NCBI GenBank assembly: GCA_947624455.1
Contig: CANQKL010000046.1
Coordinates: forward strand, 1-11,213
Direction: 5' to 3'
Source of the DNA: an uncultured Clostridia bacterium
GTDB taxonomy: Bacteria; Bacillota; Clostridia; UMGS1883
Length of the DNA: 11,213 bases
Shown one piece after another: positions 6,459 to 11,213 of this stretch. Both the position numbers and the translations under genes were made by a program. The notes beneath the pieces were generated by a model that searched no databases, was not told the origin of the DNA, and was given only the letters and a program-made list of their open reading frames with translations. The number at the start of each line of letters is the position of its first letter. Position 1 is the first letter of the stretch.

Positions 6459-7448
6459 TTAATTTTCTTCCATTGACCCCGAATCGGGCTTAAAATCAGC
6501 CAGAGGGTTGCGTCCAATGGCGTCCCGAAGCTCGTCCTCATCCACATGAGTGTATATCTGCGTGGTGGAGAGCTGCTCGTGACCCAAAATTTCCTGCAAA
6601 GCCCGAACGTCCACATTGCCGTACTTGTACATTAATGTGGCGGCCGTATGCCTCAACTTATGGGGAGAATATTTCTCCGTATCAAGTCCGGCTCTGACCA
6701 GATTTTTCTGCACCATTTTGTACACCATATTAGCGGAAATACGGGATTTCTGCTTGCTCAGAAACAGAGCGTTTCTGTCTTTGAGGTTATCTGTGGGGCG
6801 AATATGCAAATATTCGTTTATCGCGTCAACGCACGATGAATTTAAATACACAGTGCGCTGCTTGTTTCCTTTGCCAATAACTGTCAGTCGATTGCCCTTA
6901 ATGTCATTTAAATTAATTCCAACTAACTCATTGAGTCTCATGCCGCAATTTAGGAAAAGCAATATTATACAGTAGTCTCTGACCTTGAATTCGCCGTCAA
7001 CGGCATCCAGCAGCCGTTTGCTTTCCTCAAGGGTAAGATATATGGGCAGCCGTTCGGGCTGCTTTGGAGCCTCAAGCTCTTTAGTAATATTCACGTCGAG
7101 GACGCGCGCTTTGGTTGACAGATAATTAAAACAGCTTTTAAGACATGAAACCTTACGGGCCCTGGCAATAGGGCCATTGTCACGCACGCGGTTCGTGTAC
7201 GTGAGAAATTCATAAATATCGTCCAAGGTGATCGAACGAATAAAGTCGTCGGTGACGTCGGAACAGTCCAGCTCGTCAAAGTTATCAAATTCCGCGAGTC
7301 CGCGCGTGCATTTCATAAATCTAAAAAAAGTACGAAGATCGTAATAGTACTCATGAACGGTTTTGTCGGATTTTCCTTTTATATTAGACATATAGCTAAA
7401 AAAATTTCTGATAGTCTGCGGCATATCGGGATAAAGCGCTGCGGCCAA
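6459..7448 (-). CDS. Xer-like tyrosine recombinase
   Basis: A site-specific DNA recombinase of the XerC/XerD family. The N-terminal core-binding domain covers roughly the first 110 residues (TIRNFFSYMSNIKGKSDKTVHEYYYDLRTFFRFM). The catalytic domain has the complete active site: Arg171 (GMRLNEL), Lys193 (GKGNKQR), His263 and Arg266 (PHKLRHT), His290 (LGHEQLSTTQ) and Tyr299 (IYTHV). I place the start at the TTG at 7448, because GGAGG (7460-7456) lies 7 bases before it; the frame is open further to 7481 but that TTG lies inside the palindrome and lacks a site. The product is then 329 residues, slightly longer than the usual 300. No phage or integron genes are nearby, so it may be the chromosome-dimer enzyme or a stand-alone relative. 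The nearby palindrome could be its regulator site or target. Confidence 0.91.
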   Translation of the reverse strand: MAAALYPDMPQTIRNFFSYMSNIKGKSDKTVHEYYYDLRTFFRFMKCTRGLAEFDNFDELDCSDVTDDFIRSITLDDIYEFLTYTNRVRDNGPIARARKVSCLKSCFNYLSTKARVLDVNITKELEAPKQPERLPIYLTLEESKRLLDAVDGEFKVRDYCIILLFLNCGMRLNELVGINLNDIKGNRLTVIGKGNKQRTVYLNSSCVDAINEYLHIRPTDNLKDRNALFLSKQKSRISANMVYKMVQKNLVRAGLDTEKYSPHKLRHTAATLMYKYGNVDVRALQEILGHEQLSTTQIYTHVDEDELRDAIGRNPLADFKPDSGSMEEN

Positions 7449-7476
7449 GTTACTTCCTCCCCCTATTTTTCCTCTC

Positions 7477-7512
7477 CCCAATTCAACAAAATTTTTATTT
7501 TGTTGAATTGGG
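7477..7512. repeat. Perfect 16-base-arm inverted repeat upstream of recombinase
   Basis: CCCAATTCAACAAAAT (7477-7492) and its exact complement (7497-7512) flank TTTT. The plus strand then reads TGTG followed by seven T (7517-7523), so it has the form of an intrinsic terminator for plus-strand (antisense) transcripts. On the minus strand the stem lies in the recombinase leader, 17 bases before its GGAGG, with no T-run after it. A second palindrome, GGGAATTCCC (7527-7536), and a TATAAT on the minus strand (7555-7550, poor -35) lie just upstream, so this block may hold the recombinase promoter and operator. Confidence 0.85.
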
Positions 7513-7568
7513 TGTGTTTTTTTATCGGGAATTCCCTACTAACTCTCCTATTATAAAGCACGGCAAAA

Positions 7569-8933
7569 TCAAAGCTCCTGCGCCGAGGACAGTTTCTTTA
7601 GGAATTTAATTCCAAACGGAGCCGCCGTCACAGCCGTACACAAGTCCGCTATTGGCTGGGACAGTTCAACTCCGGTCAAGCCAATAATTCTGGGCAGAAT
7701 AAATATTAACGGCAGAAAAAACACTCCTTGGCGGCACATTGCCAAAAACGTGGCCGAGGCCGCCTGCCCAGTAGACTGAAAGGTCATATTGCAGACAGTG
7801 CCTATGGGCATAAGCGGCATCGCCAGGCACTGGAACCTCAAAGCCCTAACTCCGATGCCGATAGTTTTTAGTTCTATAGCCCTGTCGTCGTCCTTGATAA
7901 AGGCCGGAATGATCTGCGGCGCGAATATAAAACCAACAGCCGCGAGGACGGTCATGATAATAGTTCCCACTTTAAAGAAAAACAGTATGGCCTCCCTCAC
8001 TCTCTCCCGGTTGCCAGCTCCATAGTTATAGCTTGCCACGGGCTGAAAGCCCTGGCCGAAGCCGATTACACAGGAAAATATGAGCATAAATATTTTTCCT
8101 ACTATGCCCATAGCGGCTATGGCCGGATCTCCGTAAGGTCTGGCCGCCGAGTTCAGCATTGCCGTGGCAATGCTGCCTAAGCCCTGACGCATAAACGATG
8201 GAGCGCCATTTTTCAATATCGTAATATACGTTATAACATTTTTGGATATAAGCTTCGGCGATATTTTAAGTTCAGATTTGCCTGTCAGAAAAATGGCGAG
8301 CAGAATACCGAAGCTCACGCATTGGCTCAAGGCCGTGGCAAGTCCCGCTCCGGCAGTCCCCATTTTAAAAACGAAAATAAACAACGGGTCAAGTCCCATA
8401 TTCAGCAATCCGCCCGATACCATGCCTATAAGCGCAAGCCTTGCCTTTCCCTCAAAACGGAGTATATTATTCATGAAAAACGTAGTTATCATCAGCGGCG
8501 CCGCATAAATTATGTACCTGGCATAGGCCATCGCGTAGGGTAAAATGGTGTCAGTGGAACCAAGCAGATACATGAGCGGCCGAAGCAGGAGCTGTCCTGG
8601 GATCATCAGTACAACTCCCATTATCAGCGCAAAAAAGAATCCTCCTGATACGACGCCGTTAGCCGTCGCCCTATCGCCTCCGCCAAGCAGTCTTGACACA
8701 GTAGTGCCGCTGCCCATTCCGATGGTGAAGCCCACCGCCTGGATTATGGCCATCATTGAAAAGACCACGCCGATCGCGCCCGAGGCGCTTGTCCCAAGCT
8801 GAGAAACAAAAAACGTGTCGGCCATATTATAGATCGACGTGACCATCATAGTTATCATCGTGGGTATAGCTAAGGTCACAATAAGCTTTGGAATTGGAAT
8901 CGTCGCTAATTTATCAGAGTTATTGCCCTTCAA
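7569..8933 (-). CDS. MATE family multidrug/metabolite efflux transporter
   Basis: A 454-residue inner-membrane protein with about twelve hydrophobic segments in two related halves. It begins IPIPKLIVTLAIPTMITMMVTSIYNMADTFFVSQLG, the typical MATE (MatE) opening, and carries GFGQGFQPVASYNYGA in the second half, also characteristic. Such transporters export drugs or cationic and other organic metabolites using a Na+ or H+ gradient; the substrate cannot be read here. The start is TTG at 8933, preceded by AAGGTGAT, which overlaps the stop of the upstream amidohydrolase gene. The 7-base gap indicates co-transcription and probably coupled translation. No clear T-run terminator follows on the minus strand, so transcription may continue into the recombinase gene. 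Confidence 0.93.
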   Translation of the reverse strand: MKGNNSDKLATIPIPKLIVTLAIPTMITMMVTSIYNMADTFFVSQLGTSASGAIGVVFSMMAIIQAVGFTIGMGSGTTVSRLLGGGDRATANGVVSGGFFFALIMGVVLMIPGQLLLRPLMYLLGSTDTILPYAMAYARYIIYAAPLMITTFFMNNILRFEGKARLALIGMVSGGLLNMGLDPLFIFVFKMGTAGAGLATALSQCVSFGILLAIFLTGKSELKISPKLISKNVITYITILKNGAPSFMRQGLGSIATAMLNSAARPYGDPAIAAMGIVGKIFMLIFSCVIGFGQGFQPVASYNYGAGNRERVREAILFFFKVGTIIMTVLAAVGFIFAPQIIPAFIKDDDRAIELKTIGIGVRALRFQCLAMPLMPIGTVCNMTFQSTGQAASATFLAMCRQGVFFLPLIFILPRIIGLTGVELSQPIADLCTAVTAAPFGIKFLKKLSSAQEL

Positions 8934-8940
8934 TTATATA

Positions 8941-10005
8941 TCACCTTGCAAGCTTTTTAAATGTGTCAACGGCAGTTTCAATAAGCTCGTCCGGAAAGTC
9001 ATAATCTCCGGTGTGGAGCTGTGGGCAGTTGACTCCGCTGCCTATACCGAAAAATGCCCCGGGGATTTCTTTAAGATAGTATCCGAAATCCTCGCTCCAT
9101 CGCATTGGATGCGTCAACTCTTCAGAATCCCCACAAAGAGTTTTGATCCGGTCAACACAACTGTCGTTGTTCCTTGTTTCAGGGAACGGATCCCGAATCT
9201 CGTATGAAAAACTAATATTACCCGCCTTTTCGCGGCACAGGGCCAAAATCCGCTCCTTCAGCAGAGTAAGCTCCGCCTCCAACTCGCCGCGGATAGTCAA
9301 GCGTAATATGCCGTCTCCCGCGCTGGTGCCGAAAGCCTTGCCTCCGACCTGAACGCCAACCACAGTTATAAGGCTCATAGCTTTAAAATCCCGCTTTAAT
9401 CCGTCAAGGGAAATCAATATCTCCGCTATGGCGCGGGCCGGATTTATACCGTTTTCAGGATAAGCGGCATGAGAACTCCGGCCCTTGAATCGGAGTTCAA
9501 GTCCCATACTTGCGCAGGCAAAGGTACCGTATCTGTAAAGTATTTTGCTCTTTTCAAAACCGGGCAGATTGTGGAAGCCATATATCTCGCCTATTCCCTC
9601 TTTTTTCAAAAGCTTCGCACATTCACGGGCCCCTTGACCATTTTCCTCGGAATGTTGAAATATGAAATAAACCGTATTATCTGACCGACATTCGCAGGCA
9701 AAAGCCGCAAGCGCGGCGCAGTGTCCGTCATGACCGCAGCGGTGACTTACATTTAGGTCAATCGAGGCGTAAGGACAGCCTGGACTCTCCGATATAGGCA
9801 AAGCGTCCATATCCGCCCGAAAGGCTAATTTTCTTTCGCCGCCCCTTTTTAAGGCGTAAAACCAGCCGTCCTGCGGGAAAATTTCACAGTCTGAATTTTC
9901 CCTTAGAAAATCTATGAGAATTTTTATCGTCTTACTTTCTCTCCCGCTCAGCTCGGCGTTTCTGTGGAGTTCATGGCGTAAAGAGATATATTTTTCATTA
10001 CTCAA
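8941..10005 (-). CDS. M20 family (M20D-type) amidohydrolase
   Basis: A cytoplasmic dinuclear-metal amidohydrolase of the family that includes hippurate, N-acyl-amino-acid and N-acetyl-diaminopimelate hydrolases. Seen in order: RHELHRNAELSGRES (residues 10-24), RADMDALP (63-70), HRCGHDGH with metal ligands Cys90 and His92, FQHSEENGQG with Glu120-Glu121, GFHN with His145, SSHAAYP with His179, and LHTGDYDF near the C terminus with His331. The whole metal set is present. At 354 residues it is somewhat shorter than the common 380-400. FQHSEEN replaces the usual FQPAEE. The start is TTG at 10005, with GGAGG 10 bases upstream. It is followed after 7 bases by the MATE gene, so hydrolysis and export of a small molecule may be linked; that link is only an inference. 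Confidence 0.92.
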   Translation of the reverse strand: MSNEKYISLRHELHRNAELSGRESKTIKILIDFLRENSDCEIFPQDGWFYALKRGGERKLAFRADMDALPISESPGCPYASIDLNVSHRCGHDGHCAALAAFACECRSDNTVYFIFQHSEENGQGARECAKLLKKEGIGEIYGFHNLPGFEKSKILYRYGTFACASMGLELRFKGRSSHAAYPENGINPARAIAEILISLDGLKRDFKAMSLITVVGVQVGGKAFGTSAGDGILRLTIRGELEAELTLLKERILALCREKAGNISFSYEIRDPFPETRNNDSCVDRIKTLCGDSEELTHPMRWSEDFGYYLKEIPGAFFGIGSGVNCPQLHTGDYDFPDELIETAVDTFKKLAR

Positions 10006-10024
10006 TCAAAAGCAGCCTCCATAT

Positions 10025-10049
10025 AAAAGAGGAGCGCGTCGCGCCCCCC
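10025..10049 (-). terminator. Weak intrinsic terminator after yajC
   Basis: On the minus strand a GC-rich stem (GGGGGCGC from about 10049, paired with GCGCTCCTC ending at 10029, including two G-T pairs) with a 3-base loop is followed by TTTTATAT. It lies 10 bases after the yajC stop and before the GGAGG of the amidohydrolase gene. The short T-run suggests partial termination. The ribosome binding site of the next gene follows at once, so some read-through is likely. Confidence 0.5.
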
Positions 10050-10059
10050 CTGTCTCGTA

Positions 10060-10338
10060 TTACTCGTGTACCGTGAGAACGGTCTTGATGGCGCTTTTCT
10101 CGAAGCGGATCTTGTTCTTGTCAGCGCCGCTTTCTATAACAACGCTGTCCTCCTTGATGGAGGCAATTTTTCCCATGATACCGCCGATAGTGATAACCTC
10201 GTCGCCCACCTGGAGAGAATCCAGCATCAAAAGCTGTTCGCGTTCGCGCTTTTTATTGCTGCGATTCATAAAATAGAACAGGCCGACCATTACAAGAATA
10301 ATGATCGCGTAATAGGCTATAGTGGAATAACTGCCCAT
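10060..10338 (-). CDS. yajC: Preprotein translocase accessory subunit YajC
   Basis: YajC is a small single-span membrane protein that associates with SecDF and the SecYEG translocon. The 92-residue product fits the family: a transmembrane segment at about 7-24 (IAYYAIIILVMVGLFYFMN), a basic stretch (RSNKKREREQ), then the conserved LQVGDEVITIGGIMGKIASIKEDSVVIE and a C-terminal segment on the cytosolic side. AGGAG sits 9 bases before the ATG. The gene starts 3 bases after the upstream unknown gene, so both share the promoter at 11010-11038. The usual neighbours tgt and secDF are not in the window. Confidence 0.94.
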   Translation of the reverse strand: MGSYSTIAYYAIIILVMVGLFYFMNRSNKKREREQLLMLDSLQVGDEVITIGGIMGKIASIKEDSVVIESGADKNKIRFEKSAIKTVLTVHE

Positions 10339-10341
10339 AAT

Positions 10342-10971
10342 TCACATCTCCTCATCATTATGATTTAAAATATACATTAAAACATCCATGGCCGCCTCAT
10401 TCATTTCTTCAGGCCCCGGATTTTTAAAGTTTATGTAGTCCATCTCAGTGATGGCTCTGACCGCGGCGTATACCTCGGAGGTATCAATGAGTCCCAAACG
10501 TCTCAGGTTATTGTTGCCATTCATAGAGATAGCGTAGATCTTTCCCTGTTCGTTAGTTAGAACCTCGCGGTCCCCGGCAATATCGGAAATATCCATAAGG
10601 ATCTCGCTGTCGGCATACCGTTCGCAGTATTCCTTGTCCATAAAATACAGCCTGCTCTGTCCCTGCCCCATAGACATGGTCATTTTGGCCATATTGGACT
10701 GTTCCTGAGAAAAGGTAATATTTTTGTTAAAGGTAATGGTCACCAATTCGATTTTTCGCTTTCCGTCGCCGTTAATATCATCAATTTCGGCCTCGATCTC
10801 CGGCGCGGCAGGATAGAAAACATCGCTGTTAAAGAGTTCGTCGCCTATATAGGCAATGGTAAGATCGGCATCTACCTTTTCAGTGCAGCTGCGCACGGCC
10901 ACAATAATGCCAATAACAATAATAATTACCAAAATAATGCACAGTCTTTTTCCGCTGAAAAAATTTTTCAT
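10342..10971 (-). CDS. Membrane-anchored protein of unknown function, DxNxDG motif
   Basis: I do not recognise the family. The 209-residue product (from the ATG at 10971) has one N-terminal hydrophobic span (about 9-27, CIILVIIIVIGIIVAV) followed by RSC, which is not a good lipobox because of the arginine. The outer part is acidic and contains DINGDGKRKIE (65-75), a DxNxDG loop like those that bind calcium in EF-hand and FG-GAP proteins. A later stretch (LMDISDIAGD, GKIYAISMNG) faintly recalls solute-binding proteins. An in-frame ATG at 11001 would put the start almost exactly at the predicted transcription start, with no ribosome binding site; the ATG at 10971 has only a weak AAGAAG. It is transcribed with yajC, 3 bases downstream. 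Confidence 0.78.
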   Translation of the reverse strand: MKNFFSGKRLCIILVIIIVIGIIVAVRSCTEKVDADLTIAYIGDELFNSDVFYPAAPEIEAEIDDINGDGKRKIELVTITFNKNITFSQEQSNMAKMTMSMGQGQSRLYFMDKEYCERYADSEILMDISDIAGDREVLTNEQGKIYAISMNGNNNLRRLGLIDTSEVYAAVRAITEMDYINFKNPGPEEMNEAAMDVLMYILNHNDEEM

Positions 10972-11009
10972 TACAACGTCTTCTTTATCGAAAAATTTCA
11001 TTCTTAGTT

Positions 11010-11038
11010 ATTTTACCATAAAAAAACCGTTTTGTCAA
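11010..11038 (-). promoter_or_regulatory. Consensus sigma-A promoter for the unknown gene and yajC
   Basis: On the minus strand a perfect TTGACA (11038-11033), a 17-base spacer and TAAAAT (11015-11010) preceded by TGG form a strong vegetative promoter with an extended -10. The predicted start near 11003 lies only a couple of bases from the first ATG of the downstream gene, which is why I prefer the internal ATG at 10971 as the start. Confidence 0.85.
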
Positions 11039-11118
11039 GAGTTGTTTATATATTTATATGTAAATGAAATGGAATGTAAAAAACTAATAATTCGCTATGT
11101 AATGTGACTTGGAGACAT

Positions 11119-11213
11119 GGGGGCTGTCCAAAAAAATCGTGCAGAACAAACGAAAATCAGCTCTCGCAGGCGGTAGGTGAAGCCTGCCGCCGAGAAAGCC
11201 CTCCCGACGGCGT
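11119..11213. mobile_element. Possible end of an insertion sequence (partial)
   Basis: After an AT-rich spacer the sequence changes to GGGGGCTGTCCAAAAAAATC, which resembles terminal inverted repeats of several Firmicutes insertion sequences that begin GGGGCTGTC followed by an A-run. It continues GC-rich to the window end, with a 9-pair hairpin (GGCGGTAGG at 11169-11177, CCTGCCGCC at 11183-11191, one G-T pair). No transposase is visible, and the other end and target duplication lie outside, so this is a tentative call. The spacer 11039-11118 shows nothing else recognisable. Confidence 0.3.

Noticed and set aside
7477..7523. Palindrome as the terminator of the MATE gene
   Set aside because: On the minus strand no T-run follows the stem; the T-run is on the plus side.

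Overview
The window looks like chromosomal DNA from a Gram-positive anaerobe of the class Clostridia, possibly a gut or otherwise uncultured lineage. The evidence is strong GGAGG-type ribosome binding sites, several TTG starts, two exported S-layer-homology (SLH) proteins, LuxS, an ECF sigma factor paired with a DUF4367-like membrane protein, and a clostridial-type Xer recombinase. This placement is an inference from gene content; there is no rRNA to confirm it.

Layout. (1) 2-1077, plus strand: the 3' part of luxS overlaps a complete mtnN/pfs by 4 bases. The pair carries the two successive steps of S-adenosylhomocysteine recycling that yield the AI-2 precursor. (2) 1124-2459, plus strand: a near-consensus promoter containing two interleaved inverted repeats drives an exported SLH-M28 metallopeptidase. 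(3) 4905-2523, minus strand: an apparent operon of ECF sigma factor, membrane-anchored putative anti-sigma/DUF4367-like protein, a possible 23-codon peptide with an ideal ribosome binding site, and an exported SLH protein. It ends in a strong intrinsic terminator that lies between the convergent units. (4) 6441-5090, minus strand: purA with its own consensus promoter, a leader hairpin and a putative terminator. (5) 7448-6459, minus strand: an Xer-like tyrosine recombinase preceded by a perfect 16-base-arm inverted repeat. (6) 11038-7569, minus strand: a consensus promoter, a small membrane-anchored protein of unknown function, yajC, a weak terminator, an M20D amidohydrolase and a MATE transporter. 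(7) 11039-11213: AT-rich spacer passing into a GC-rich stretch whose first bases resemble an insertion-sequence end; the rest lies outside the window.

Most of the window is housekeeping or ordinary accessory content. The parts most worth a second look are the sigma/anti-sigma/micropeptide/SLH operon, the large palindrome before the recombinase, and the nested inverted repeats at the M28 peptidase promoter. I see no CRISPR array, tRNA, rRNA, phage module or recognisable defence cluster.
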